Of a DNA stretch of 64,000 nucleotides, positions 38,727 through 48,162 are shown piece by piece; the stretch's first letter is position 1, and every line of letters begins with the position of its first letter. The DNA is from Hathewaya massiliensis (GTDB lineage: Bacteria; Bacillota; Clostridia; Clostridiales; Clostridiaceae): positions 121,254 to 185,253 of the forward strand of contig NZ_CABFVD010000008.1 of NCBI RefSeq assembly GCF_902143515.1. The letters run 5' to 3'. A program made the position numbers and the translations under genes. Under the pieces are notes generated by a model. The model was not told where the DNA came from, made no database searches, and saw only the letters and a program-made list of their open reading frames with translations.

Positions 38727-39602
38727 TTATCTATCAAGTTTTTCTATATCAGGATATTGAGAAAGAAGTTTTTCCCCTGCGAGCTCCATTTGTCTATAAT
38801 AATTTGCATATGAAATACTTAGTTTCTTCATGGCTGGTATGAATATATCGTAGTAACCAATACTCTTGTTAAACTCTTTCATCAAAGATTGAATTTTATA
38901 CACTGGTGAATTCTTGTATTGATCTGATTGCTTAAATTCTATGTATTGCTCTAAAAAACACTTGTTTTCAGATAAAAACTTTTCTGGATTTTTAATGGAT
39001 TGCTTTGTGTTTTCTATGATATCGTTAATATCTTTTGTACCAATATGCTTTGTGCTTTCAATTAAAAATATTTGCAAATCTTCAGGAAAACTAAGTGATG
39101 GCACATTATCTAAAAATCCTATAATTTCCCTATATGCTGATTGCTGTTCAGCTGTAGTAATAGGTTCATTTAAGAACTGAGCAAAATGAAGGCAAATAAA
39201 TCTGCCATAATACCCAGGAAACGCATCTATAAGTTTTTCCGTAACTGTTGCACCTTTCTCAATTACTTCTATATCCATACTTATTTCAGAATATTCCTTA
39301 CCACAACAAAGCTTATCCATAATAACTTTCTTTGCTTGCTCTCTTTGAATATTCAGTTCCTTTTGAACTAACAGCTTTTGTAGCGTATCATCAGTTTCAT
39401 CAGCAAGCACTGCTTTAGCTTCTTCTATACTAAGCCCAAGTTTACGAAAAATAGAAATCTTTTTTAACTGTTCTATATCCTCTTCACTAAATTTTCGGTA
39501 TCCATTTTCTAAAATAGTAGGGAAAACTAATTCTTGTTCTATATAATACTCAATTGCTTTTTTGGTTAAGTTAGTTACTTTGCTAGTTTCATTAATTAAC
39601 AT
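38727..39602 (-). CDS. MerR-family transcriptional regulator
   Basis: ATG 39602 follows GAGGTGATAGAG. The 291-aa protein has an N-terminal MerR winged helix (INETSKVTNLTKKAIEYYIEQELVFP, then GYRKFSEEDIEQLKKI), a dimerisation coiled coil (~70-100) and a long helical effector domain of ~190 residues, as in multidrug-responsive MerR proteins. No cysteine metal-site pattern is seen. The target is probably the downstream or neighbouring gene; not determinable. Confidence 0.8.
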   Translation of the reverse strand: MLINETSKVTNLTKKAIEYYIEQELVFPTILENGYRKFSEEDIEQLKKISIFRKLGLSIEEAKAVLADETDDTLQKLLVQKELNIQREQAKKVIMDKLCCGKEYSEISMDIEVIEKGATVTEKLIDAFPGYYGRFICLHFAQFLNEPITTAEQQSAYREIIGFLDNVPSLSFPEDLQIFLIESTKHIGTKDINDIIENTKQSIKNPEKFLSENKCFLEQYIEFKQSDQYKNSPVYKIQSLMKEFNKSIGYYDIFIPAMKKLSISYANYYRQMELAGEKLLSQYPDIEKLDR

Positions 39603-39693
39603 CTCTATCACCTCAAAATAATCATAAACTAGCACCCAAGGTGATAGTCAATAGTTTTTGCGAAAAAGTAGAAATAACTAACATGTTTCAAAA

Positions 39694-40215
39694 TTATACC
39701 CCTAAGTCAATCCAATAACGTTGGTCAATAGTTCCATCTTCATATATAATTTCATTTTCAAGAACACCTCCATTATTGATTATACTTTTCCCCGAACCTA
39801 TATTATCCTTGGAACAAACCATAAGTACTCTATGAATTTTCAGTTTTTTACACTCTTCTAATGCTAAGGCTATCATTTTGGTAGCGTAGCCCTTTTTTCT
39901 TTCTGATGGTCTAATACCATCACCTATATGACCACCATTTTTAAGAAGTTCTTCATTCAAGCAATGCCTGATACTTACAGCTCCTACGATAATGTCACGT
40001 TCATCATGGTATGCCCATAATGTAGTTGCTGGAACGCCACCATACAAACAGCCATTTTTCTCTTCCTCAAACCCATTCAAGTATTCATCAAAATTTTTAT
40101 AGTCCAATCTTCGTATGCTGTAGGGTACAATTTTCTCGCCTACGGTGTACCACTCATCCATCATCTCTCTATACTGCATCTCATATTTTTTATCTGGTTT
40201 TACTAACCTTAACAT
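39694..40215 (-). CDS. GNAT N-acetyltransferase
   Basis: ATG 40215 is the start, with AGAGGTGGTAATATT upstream; a longer frame extends back into the neighbouring remnant. The 173-aa product (RLVKPDKKYEMQYREMMDEW) has the acetyl-CoA loop IRPSERKKGYATKMIALALEE and late motif NIGSGKSIINNGG. It matches small YjhQ/YdaF-like acetyltransferases. The substrate is unknown. Confidence 0.8.
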   Translation of the reverse strand: MLRLVKPDKKYEMQYREMMDEWYTVGEKIVPYSIRRLDYKNFDEYLNGFEEEKNGCLYGGVPATTLWAYHDERDIIVGAVSIRHCLNEELLKNGGHIGDGIRPSERKKGYATKMIALALEECKKLKIHRVLMVCSKDNIGSGKSIINNGGVLENEIIYEDGTIDQRYWIDLGV

Positions 40216-40228
40216 AATATTACCACCT

Positions 40229-40484
40229 CTATTTATTAGCTTTTTCATTTTTATTATGAATATTTTTATTCTGGAGCCTTGCATCTTCAGGTATCCCCTT
40301 AGCTTTTAATTTCTTAGCTGTAAATTCACTCTTAGGGAACATATGGTCAACATGGAACTTATGCCTTAAATCCGCCCAAGGGTATAAAATTGAAAGAATG
40401 GCTAGATTATCTCCGTGACCATACTTAGAGTATAGCATATAATAAACTGACTCTCGAAAGAACCTGCTTTTTACTTTACAAATA
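40229..40484 (-). pseudogene. C-terminal fragment of a DUF262/GmrSD-type HNH protein fused to an IS66 scar
   Basis: From about 40484 the frame reads VKSRFFRESVYYMLYSKYG then ILSILYPWADLRHKFHVDHMF, the HNH nuclease region of DUF262/GmrSD-like modification-dependent restriction proteins (HVDHMFPKSEF). No start or N-terminal ParB-like domain is present. The last ~12 codons (RLQNKNIHNK) are nearly identical in DNA (31 of 32 bases) to the end of the IS66 transposase at 45383, so an IS66 end replaced the real C-terminus. Confidence 0.6.
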
Positions 40485-40487
40485 TAT

Positions 40488-40522
40488 AAATTCCAGTAAA
40501 AATATAATTTTTACTGGAATTT
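40488..40522. terminator. perfect 15-bp hairpin
   Basis: AAATTCCAGTAAAAA (40488-40502) and TTTTTACTGGAATTT (40508-40522) pair perfectly around a 5-nt loop. As a T/A-flanked hairpin it can end transcripts from both sides. Confidence 0.6.
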
Positions 40523-40643
40523 AAGTGCTAAATTTCTGTTTATGCGACAACCCGCTTGACAAACACCTGTTTTTCAAATAATGAAAATTCATTGCTTCAC
40601 AATTATGCCAAAGTAATTTATGTTCACAAAATATTATTAATAT

Positions 40644-41453
40644 TTATTTTTCGTAAATACTCTCAGTCTTATTTCCTAGATAATATGCACTATTTAGCGT
40701 TACCCTATACCCATCAACTAAGTCACTACCATTTTTATTTATAATTCTATTCTTTTTATCATTAGGCTCAATTGTATTTATTGTATTAATAACACCATCT
40801 AAGATATCCTGGAATTTATTATAATAAATCCCTAAACAAAGCTCTTCATCGTTCCACGAAGCATAATGTCTTGTTCCGGCGCAAAGCATAGAGATATTCA
40901 TATCACTATTTTTATATGGGATTGTGGTTGATTCAAAGCATAATGCTTGATTACCAGCAAAGGTAAAATTTTTTTTCAATCCAAACTTATATGTATAACC
41001 TTGTGATATTCTCATTGCATTATATGCCTTTGTAACTACAATAACAACATCTGGAGTACTCTCCTTATACATATATAGTGGTTTAGCCATTATACCTATA
41101 GGGCAATGCTGGATACTCTCTATCTCTTGCACTGTTTTATATGAAATGGACATACTTTCATAAAATTGAAAATCCATATATGTTAATCCTGAAGAATACC
41201 TTTTATTAGGTTTTATAAAACCAAGTGTTCTACTTGCACCTTGGCAACTGCAATTCTCACCTCTTATTTTTAATGCATGACCTAAAGAAGCTGATTTAAC
41301 CAAAACACAATATCTTATTTTACCTTTAATATCCAAGGCATTGGCCTCATTGTATTGTGCTTCATCATGTAAAAATTTTATTCCTACTATTTCTCTATTT
41401 AAGTCTAATACACGTTTAAACAATTCATCTAACTCTGCTGGGGTTTTCTTCAT
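40644..41453 (-). CDS. DUF169 family protein
   Basis: The 269-aa cytoplasmic protein has conserved DUF169 features: GENCSCQGASRTLGF with clustered cysteines, HCPIGIMAKPLYMY and CAGTRHYASWNDEE. The family is common in anaerobes and of unknown function, with cysteines that could hold a metal or cluster. It is last in an operon behind the metN-metI-metQ-like importer (86-nt gap), so it may act on or sense the imported compound. Confidence 0.75.
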   Translation of the reverse strand: MKKTPAELDELFKRVLDLNREIVGIKFLHDEAQYNEANALDIKGKIRYCVLVKSASLGHALKIRGENCSCQGASRTLGFIKPNKRYSSGLTYMDFQFYESMSISYKTVQEIESIQHCPIGIMAKPLYMYKESTPDVVIVVTKAYNAMRISQGYTYKFGLKKNFTFAGNQALCFESTTIPYKNSDMNISMLCAGTRHYASWNDEELCLGIYYNKFQDILDGVINTINTIEPNDKKNRIINKNGSDLVDGYRVTLNSAYYLGNKTESIYEK

Positions 41454-41538
41454 TTTTAATTACATGATATATTATTTAATATACCTTTTTCCTTTCATTT
41501 TTATATCGATTTACTTATTTGCTTACATAAAGAATAAG

Positions 41539-42369
41539 TTACTTTTCTTTAAATAATGTATAGCTTCCATCATACTCTTTATTAAATTTATCTTTAAAAT
41601 CCTGAGTTTGAAATACTTCATTACAAGCTTTAACCCATTCAGAATTTTGATCACCATCTCTAACAATTAATCCTAATGGATATTCCTTAGATGTTTCATC
41701 TTCTATAATTATATCCTCCTTAGGAACTCCTCCTTTTTTAGCTATAGATGCACCTGAAATCATTGCATCAACATCTTTATAACTCCTTGTAACTGCAGTT
41801 ATTTCAGCCTCAATTAAATTAAGGTTTTTAGGATTATCTTTTATATCCATAACAGAATAAAACTCACCTGTTTTCTTACCTAATTTTAATAATCCTAATC
41901 TTTCTAGGAATGTTAAATTTCTATCCATATTAGCTGGATCACCTTGTATTGTTATCTTTGCATTATTAGGTATATCTTTAACCGACCTATATTTGCTAGA
42001 ATATAAATTGGTTTGTCCATAATATAAATAAGGTTCTACCATCACTAACTTACAATTGTTTTCTTTGTTAAACTTTTGAATCCATGGATTATGATTTAAA
42101 ATAACTCCATCAATACTATTATCTTTTAACGCTGTTGCAGGTAATTGATTACCATCATAAGTTACTATCTCTATATTATATTCTTTTTCCTTTAATGCAT
42201 CCTTTAATAATTTAGCTATAGGCTCTGTTATTGCCATTACACCTATCTTAATGTTTTTTCTACTGGCATCATCTTTTTTGTCTACTTTATTATTTCCACA
42301 TCCTATCGCTGACATTGCTAATGTTACCACCATTGACATTACTACAAATTTTCTTAATTTCTTTAGCAT
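41539..42369 (-). CDS. metQ: MetQ/NlpA-type substrate-binding lipoprotein
   Basis: The 276-aa precursor has a lipoprotein signal with lipobox SAIGC (Cys24). The NlpA domain includes IKIGVMAITEPIAKLLKDALKEK and VILNHNPWIQKFNKENNCKLVMVEPYLYYG. This family binds methionine, D-methionine or methionine dipeptides. The start has GGGAGGAAAAAGAA upstream and lies inside the 3' end of the permease frame. Confidence 0.85.
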   Translation of the reverse strand: MLKKLRKFVVMSMVVTLAMSAIGCGNNKVDKKDDASRKNIKIGVMAITEPIAKLLKDALKEKEYNIEIVTYDGNQLPATALKDNSIDGVILNHNPWIQKFNKENNCKLVMVEPYLYYGQTNLYSSKYRSVKDIPNNAKITIQGDPANMDRNLTFLERLGLLKLGKKTGEFYSVMDIKDNPKNLNLIEAEITAVTRSYKDVDAMISGASIAKKGGVPKEDIIIEDETSKEYPLGLIVRDGDQNSEWVKACNEVFQTQDFKDKFNKEYDGSYTLFKEK

Positions 42370-43060
42370 TTCTTTTTCCTCCCTTTAAGTACTTTTTATT
42401 TTTGTATATTTTATCCCCTATTATTTGTACGATTTGAACCATAAAATACAATATAATAACAGCTGTATATAGTATTGCATCATTAAAACTCTGATATCCA
42501 TAATTCAATGCTATAGAACCTAAGCCTCCTCCACCTACAGCTCCTGCTATGGTAGATCCTGCAATATTGGTAACACATGCTAGTGTTATAACTGATATTA
42601 TAGCTGGTACAGATTCTTTAACAACTACATTCATAATAATTTGAAAATCTGAAGCACCAAAAGATTTCGCAGCTTCAATTAGTTGAGGGTCTATATCCTT
42701 ATATGTATTAGATAAAGTTCTAGTAATAAATGCAGATGCAGCCAGTGCTAATGGCAATATTACTGCATTTGCACCAACTGAAGTACCTATAATTTTCCTA
42801 GTTATAGGTGACACTGCAACAATCAAAATCATTATTGGTATACTCCTAGTTAAATTAACTAAAAAATCAATTAACTTGTAAATTAATTTATTTGGTCTCA
42901 ATCCCATTGGTGAATTAAGATACAATATAATAGATAGCGCAAATCCAACTACAAAACCTATAAGTACAGTTATAAATACAATCTTTATAGTAACTAATGT
43001 TGATGGTGCTATTAATTCACTAAAATATTTCCACCATTCTAAAACTGCTTCCTTATTCAT
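42290..43060 (-). CDS. metI: MetI-type ABC permease with C-terminal extension overlapping metQ
   Basis: ATG 43060 has AGGAGGGCTT upstream; the longer frame overlaps metN. The 256-aa protein has about five to six TM segments and the EAA loop LIEAAKSFGASDFQIIMNVVVKESVPAIISVI. MetI proteins usually stop after the last helix. Here the frame runs ~35 residues on (YLKGGKRNAKEIKKICSNV) through the metQ ribosome site and 80 nt of metQ. Either the stop was lost or there is unusual overlap. Confidence 0.83.
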   Translation of the reverse strand: MNKEAVLEWWKYFSELIAPSTLVTIKIVFITVLIGFVVGFALSIILYLNSPMGLRPNKLIYKLIDFLVNLTRSIPIMILIVAVSPITRKIIGTSVGANAVILPLALAASAFITRTLSNTYKDIDPQLIEAAKSFGASDFQIIMNVVVKESVPAIISVITLACVTNIAGSTIAGAVGGGGLGSIALNYGYQSFNDAILYTAVIILYFMVQIVQIIGDKIYKNKKYLKGGKRNAKEIKKICSNVNGGNISNVSDRMWK

Positions 43061-43068
43061 AAGCCCTC

Positions 43069-44028
43069 CTATAAAAATTTCCATTCTATATGTTTCTCAT
43101 TTAATATCTTTTTAATCGATTCAATTTTTGTTCTATCGAAATTAATAATAAATTTACCAAATTCTCCATTTCTAAATTTATATACAGCACCATCAACAAT
43201 CATAACTCTAGTATCTAATACATGTGATATATCAGATATAGCATATTTTTCATCTGAGTTTTGATTTAGCATAAGCTTTATATTAACACCTTCACTAGGT
43301 AAAGATATTCTATTTTCACCTAATAAATTTTTTAGCCTGTCCTCTTGATTAAAAAATACATCTTTGGGACTTCCTACTGCCGTAAAAACCCCATTTTCCA
43401 TAACTGAAACATTATCACATATTTCCCTTATAACCTCCATTTGATGTGTAACAAGAACAATTGTTATCCCAAATTTTTTATTTACTTCATCTAGTAATCC
43501 AAGAATAGACTTTGTTGTTTTAGGATCCAAAGCTGATGTTGATTCATCTGATAATATAATTTTAGGATTCATAGTTAATGCCCTTGCAATTGCCACTCTC
43601 TGCTTCTGACCACCAGACAACTCATATGGCATATAACTCAACTTATCAGAAATACCTATAATTTCTGCAAGTTCTTCAACTTTTTTATTAATTTCTTTTT
43701 TTTCATATTTCCACATTTTCATAGGCAAAGAAATATTGTCATAAACAGATAATCTATCTAGCAATGAAAACTGTTGGAATATCATTCCTACATCTTTTCT
43801 AAATATTCTAATCTGATTTTTATCGAAATCCTTAACTTCTTTATTATCCACCTTTATAGAACCACCATCATATGTAATCAATCCATTAATACATCTCAAC
43901 AGTGTAGATTTTCCTGAGCCACTCTGACCTGCAATTCCATAAATTTCACCTTTTTTGATATGTAAATCTAATCCTTTTATTACCTCTGTACTACCAAATT
44001 GTTTCTGTAGTTTTTGTATTTTTATCAA
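43069..44028 (-). CDS. metN: MetN-type methionine importer ATPase with NIL domain
   Basis: The 319-aa ATPase starts with TTG. Walker A is GQSGSGKST, signature LSGGQKQR, Walker B IILSDESTSALD and H-loop VTHQMEV. The C-terminal ~80 residues (ISLPSEGVNIKLMLNQ onward) form the NIL ligand domain that mediates feedback inhibition by methionine. It is first of the metN-metI-metQ-DUF169 operon. I found no S-box or T-box in its leader. Confidence 0.87.
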   Translation of the reverse strand: MIKIQKLQKQFGSTEVIKGLDLHIKKGEIYGIAGQSGSGKSTLLRCINGLITYDGGSIKVDNKEVKDFDKNQIRIFRKDVGMIFQQFSLLDRLSVYDNISLPMKMWKYEKKEINKKVEELAEIIGISDKLSYMPYELSGGQKQRVAIARALTMNPKIILSDESTSALDPKTTKSILGLLDEVNKKFGITIVLVTHQMEVIREICDNVSVMENGVFTAVGSPKDVFFNQEDRLKNLLGENRISLPSEGVNIKLMLNQNSDEKYAISDISHVLDTRVMIVDGAVYKFRNGEFGKFIINFDRTKIESIKKILNEKHIEWKFL

Positions 44029-44349
44029 TTATTTCACTTCCATTCATACAAGCTAACTCTTTTCATATATAATGTTTAAGTTTAGCAACAAATAATAAAC
44101 ATTACATACTATTTTTAAATTGTATAAATACAATTTATTCCTATGTGTAAAATATTGTTTCTGACTACGTTATTTATATTACTGTATATACATTACCGAT
44201 TCAAATACAAACTTCCTATAGACAACACTCTCTCTATTTCCTCTATAAATATACATAAAATTACATAATATTTTTTATTGTTAGTGATAAATTGAAATAC
44301 AGTAGTTACTTCCTTGGGAATATGCCTATAGCTTTTTTTATATTTTAAT
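44029..44349. other. intergenic region upstream of metN
   Basis: It holds the probable metN promoter (weak TATATA box near 44075 on the minus strand) and the left junction of the truncated IS66 copy. No SAM riboswitch or T-box pattern was found. Confidence 0.4.
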
Positions 44350-45420
44350 GTGACTAGCTTTCTGTTTCTACAATATTATATAAATCTTAAATATCAATAT
44401 ACACTACCTCTTTATAGACAAGAAACTTACTTTGATATGCTTGGAGCAAGTATCTCTAGACAAACATTGTCTAATTGGATAATTGGTGCTGCAAAAGAAT
44501 TTCAGTCGGTCTACGACCTAATGAAAGAAAAGCTATTAGAAAGCCATTATATTCAAGCTGATGAGACAACTGTAGTTGTAGTTGATTCAAAAGGCCAAGA
44601 TTCTAAGGCTAAAAAATATATGTGGCTATATAAAACCGGTGAGTCTAAAACCCCTATAATTTTATATTACTATCAAAAGACACGCTCCGGTTCATGCCCA
44701 AAAGAATTCTTAAAAGGTTTTTCTAGAATTCTTCAAACAGATGGCTACACTGGTTATAACCAGGTTGAAAATGTTAAGCGGCTTTATTGCTTAGCTCATA
44801 TAAGGAGAAAATACTTTGATATTGTTTCAAAGCTTAAAGATGAGGTCCTAAAAAATTCTAGAGCATTAATAGGGTTTAATTTTTGCGAACAACTTTATAA
44901 AATAGAAAAAGAACTAAAAGAAACATATTTTAATGATGCTGACTATTATAAAAAATGCTATGAAGTAAGACTTAAAAAATCAGCACCTATTATTGAAGAG
45001 TTTATAAATTATGTTGATATTGAACTAAAAAATGCTCTACCACGAAGCCCACTAGGCCAAGCCTTAGGATACAGTAAAAAGCTACTACCTAGCTTTAGAA
45101 CTTTCTTAACAGACGGTTCAATAGAGATAGACAATAGTGGAGCTAAAAGAGCAATAAAACCATTTGTTATAGGAAGAAAAAATTGGCTTATGTGTAACAC
45201 ATCTAAGGGAGCTATTTCCAGTGCAATTATCTATAGCGTAGTAGAAACGGCGAAAGCCAATGGATTAGTAGTAGAAAAGTATCTTATATACTTAATGGAT
45301 ATGCTATGTACTATGGAAATCACTGATAAAGATACGCTATTAAAATATATGCCTTGGTCTAAGGATCTTCCTAAAGAAGTTAGGCTCCAAAATAAAAATA
45401 TTCATAATAAAAAAGATTAA
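44350..45420 (+). pseudogene. IS66-family transposase, N-terminally truncated
   Basis: The 356-aa frame covers the DDE domain: NWIIGAAKEFQ, HYIQADETTVVVVD (first Asp), LQTDGYTGYNQ (second Asp), LAHIRRKYFDI and the Glu region VETAKANGL. Full IS66 transposases are ~520 aa with an N-terminal zinc finger and helical domain, both missing here. The accessory TnpA/TnpB genes are also absent. The right end of the element follows at 45421. Confidence 0.75.
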
Positions 45421-45510
45421 AGCTAAATCCAGTAGCGAAGCATTACGGCTTACTACTGGATTTAGTTTATCAGAAAACATTGATTTATTCCATACGTCAA
45501 TTCTTTGATG
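45421..45510 (+). repeat. IS66 right end with hairpin
   Basis: It directly follows the transposase stop. A perfect 13-bp stem CTAAATCCAGTAG / CTACTGGATTTAG is followed by TTTATCAGAAAACATTGATT. An inverted, ~85% similar copy lies at 33205-33292. Confidence 0.6.
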
Positions 45511-45526
45511 CTTACAATTTTGTATA

Positions 45527-45671
45527 ATAATTGCTCACCGTTTAAGCACAATTAAGAATTGTGATAAGATCTTTGTAATGTACTATAGTTGAAAGCGGAT
45601 CCCATGAACAACTCGTCGCAAATGGAAGGTTATATAGCAAATTCCTAGATGTACAGGCTCTTAAAATATAG
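45527..45671 (+). pseudogene. C-terminal scrap of an ABC exporter ATPase
   Basis: Two short blocks in adjacent frames read IIAHRLSTIKNCDKIFVM (H-loop of ABCB-type exporters) and IVESGSHEQLVANGRLYSKF to a stop at 45671. The 5-10 residues expected between them (D-x-GK) are deleted. The rest of the gene is missing on the IS66 side, so the IS probably removed it. Confidence 0.6.
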
Positions 45672-45684
45672 ATAACATAATATA

Positions 45685-45707
45685 AAAACACGCTCATAGC
45701 GTGTTTT
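45685..45707. terminator. bidirectional terminator between ABC scrap and agrA
   Basis: A 10-bp perfect stem AAAACACGCT / AGCGTGTTTT with a 3-nt loop lies 15 nt beyond the agrA-type stop. Confidence 0.75.
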
Positions 45708-45722
45708 TAATTCTGTTGCATT

Positions 45723-46451
45723 TTATTTCACAAGTCCTCTTATATATCTAGTGGAAGCAAAGCATTGCTCACCATTTACCATGTATATAATTCTTTCTTT
45801 TTTATCAATGCTATTTATCTTATCCTTATTTACTATAAAAGAACGATGGCATCTGTAAAATCTATCATCTAAACCTTCTTCAATATCCTTTAATGTACCA
45901 TAAAATTCAACTTGTCTGTTTTCTTGATGTATTCTAACTTTATGTACTTGCTCTGCAGTTTCAAAGAATAATATATCACAAAATCTTATATTTAAAACAG
46001 TATCATCACAATTTACAGTAAAGAATTTATCCTCCTTATTATTTTTAGAATAATAAAGATTATTAGCCTTTGCTATGCATTTATTTACTCTTTCTTTAAT
46101 GTTTTGATAATTATCTTTTATTATATAATCCATGGCTTCCACCTTGTATTCAAAGGTTAAAAAGCTCATTTCAGAATGAGTTGTTACAAATATTATAAAT
46201 CCATTAGGATCTAATTCTCTTATTTTCTCAGCTAGCTTTATACCATTCATAGAAGCATGTAAATCTACATCTAAAAAATATATTCCAACCATACTTTTAT
46301 TATTTTCCATATAAGCTAATACTTCATTTGGATCTTGTGATGATACAGCAAGCTCCATATTAAATTCTTCCCTAAGAATTGTATTTTCCACTATTTGAGT
46401 TATTTTTTCACGTTGACTTTTATTGTCTTCACATATAACAACCTTTAACAT
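45723..46451 (-). CDS. agrA: AgrA-type LytTR response regulator
   Basis: ATG 46451 has AAAGGGTGAAATT upstream. The 242-aa protein has a receiver domain (LKVVICEDNKSQREKI, phospho-acceptor Asp in VGIYFLDVDLH) and a LytTR DNA-binding domain (FYRCHRSFIVNKDKINSID). It completes the quorum-sensing circuit with the AgrC-type kinase encoded 220 nt upstream. LytTR proteins bind paired direct repeats ahead of target promoters. The RiPP operon 4.5 kb away is an attractive target; that is inference. Confidence 0.85.
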   Translation of the reverse strand: MLKVVICEDNKSQREKITQIVENTILREEFNMELAVSSQDPNEVLAYMENNKSMVGIYFLDVDLHASMNGIKLAEKIRELDPNGFIIFVTTHSEMSFLTFEYKVEAMDYIIKDNYQNIKERVNKCIAKANNLYYSKNNKEDKFFTVNCDDTVLNIRFCDILFFETAEQVHKVRIHQENRQVEFYGTLKDIEEGLDDRFYRCHRSFIVNKDKINSIDKKERIIYMVNGEQCFASTRYIRGLVK

Positions 46452-46671
46452 AATTTCACCCTTTCCGTAATGTAAAATTCTTAATTGAGCATATTCAAAC
46501 AAATAAATTATAGCAATTATCTATTTTTTATTAAAGCTGGCACCTAAAGTGCCGAATTAACGACTTCAGAAGGATATTTTATACTAGTGTGAAGTTTTCT
46601 TTTGTTAGGGTAATTAACTTCCATTTATAGAAATAGGAGACTTTTATTCTAAAATGTCGTTAAAATTTACC

Positions 46672-48048
46672 TTACGCATTATAATTATAGCTAGATACAT
46701 TATCATAATTAACTGAACTCTCTTTTAAAACATCTTGAAATTTAACAATTAATTCTTGTTTAAAAAATTGATTTTCCATAGATGTATTTAAGGATACATT
46801 ACTATATTTTTTATCAACTATTTCTTTAACATTACTAAGTCCAAGTCCTCTATTTTCTCCTTTTGTTGAAAAACCTTTCTCAAACATTTTATATATAGGT
46901 GGAGTATTCATATTACAAGAATTTACGATAACCATAACTACAGAATTTTTTCTATTTATAATTCCAAATTTTATACTAGGCTCACTACAATTAATGGAAG
47001 CTTCAATAGCATTATCAAATAAAATACCTATAATTCTGCAAATATCTATAATGTCCATATCCATTCTAGTAATATCTTCAGCTATATCTATAAATATATC
47101 AATTTCATTACTTTGAGCTTGTACAATTTTTGAAGATAATAATCCTTTTAAACCTGTGACTTTTATATGTTGTAAAAGTCCAAGTTTATTATTATTATTA
47201 TTTATATTTTTACTTAGAGGAATTATATTTTCATTAAAATATCTTTCTAATCCATTAATATTCTTTTCATCAATATATCCATTTATAGTTGATATTATAT
47301 TTATGTAATCATGCTTAAACTTTCTCATTTCATTATGCATATATTCAAGGTTATTAGTATATTCCTTAAGCTGATTAAATTCTTCTTGCCTATGCTTATG
47401 TAAAATATCTTTTTTTGCATAATTACCATAAAAAATTGATATACTTATAGTAGATATAAAGTAGATAATAAATAAAAAAATGTTTAATATAACTACAACC
47501 TTGCTTGTATTAACATATTTATTTATCATTGCAAGAACATACATTACTATACCAGCAGTTATTATATTTGTTACTACTAACATGGTTAGTTTAGTATTTA
47601 CTTTTTCTAAGTATTCAGATATATTTATTTTTTTAATAAGTATTCCTATAATCTTACTTATTAAAAAAGTTAAAGTAAATACTGTCAAGTTAAGAATTAC
47701 ATAAAGATACTTATTTATGAATAATTCTTTTATAGATATATTAAATATATTTAAGAATGAATAACCACACATCATATCAATAGTTAAGAATAATATTACA
47801 GTCATTGCCACACTCATTATATTAATTACTATCCTTCTATTTTTTATAAATAAGTATGAAACATAGGTAATAAATATTAATGGTATATACAACGCCTCCC
47901 TTACTATAATGCTTAAAACAATTATTGGAAGAGCTAGTACACCTAATATAATTAAATCTTTATAATTTAATTTCACTAGATTTAAATTATAAAGGACAAA
48001 TATAACTGCTAAACCAGAAAGTAAAGAAGTAAATATTATATATGCCAT
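46672..48048 (-). CDS. agrC: AgrC-type sensor histidine kinase (GHKL)
   Basis: The 458-aa protein has six or more TM helices in the first ~210 residues, then a cytoplasmic kinase. The phospho-acceptor is in MRKFKHDYINIISTINGYI and the ATP site is IIGILFDNAIEAS and KGENRGLGLSNVKEI, as in AgrC and VirS-like peptide receptors. It would sense the processed AgrD peptide. A terminator separates it from agrD, so agrBD and agrCA may be distinct units. Confidence 0.85.
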   Translation of the reverse strand: MAYIIFTSLLSGLAVIFVLYNLNLVKLNYKDLIILGVLALPIIVLSIIVREALYIPLIFITYVSYLFIKNRRIVINIMSVAMTVILFLTIDMMCGYSFLNIFNISIKELFINKYLYVILNLTVFTLTFLISKIIGILIKKINISEYLEKVNTKLTMLVVTNIITAGIVMYVLAMINKYVNTSKVVVILNIFLFIIYFISTISISIFYGNYAKKDILHKHRQEEFNQLKEYTNNLEYMHNEMRKFKHDYINIISTINGYIDEKNINGLERYFNENIIPLSKNINNNNNKLGLLQHIKVTGLKGLLSSKIVQAQSNEIDIFIDIAEDITRMDMDIIDICRIIGILFDNAIEASINCSEPSIKFGIINRKNSVVMVIVNSCNMNTPPIYKMFEKGFSTKGENRGLGLSNVKEIVDKKYSNVSLNTSMENQFFKQELIVKFQDVLKESSVNYDNVSSYNYNA

Positions 48049-48126
48049 ATAAATGTCTCCTTTTGTATATCTTGGGATTATTATATCATAATTATTTAAT
48101 ATTTGAAACGTTTGAAATTTATATAT

Positions 48127-48162
48127 AAAAAAAAGAAAATAAAAGTTAAAACTTTTATTTTC
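48127..48162 (-). terminator. intrinsic terminator after agrD
   Basis: A 13-bp perfect stem GAAAATAAAAGTT / AACTTTTATTTTC touches the agrD stop codon and is followed in the minus direction by TCTTTTTTTTT-like T-tract (48127-48134). It limits read-through into agrC. Confidence 0.75.

Noticed and set aside
44029..44349. SAM riboswitch or T-box ahead of the methionine-type importer
   Set aside because: I looked for the S-box core and T-box sequence and did not find them.
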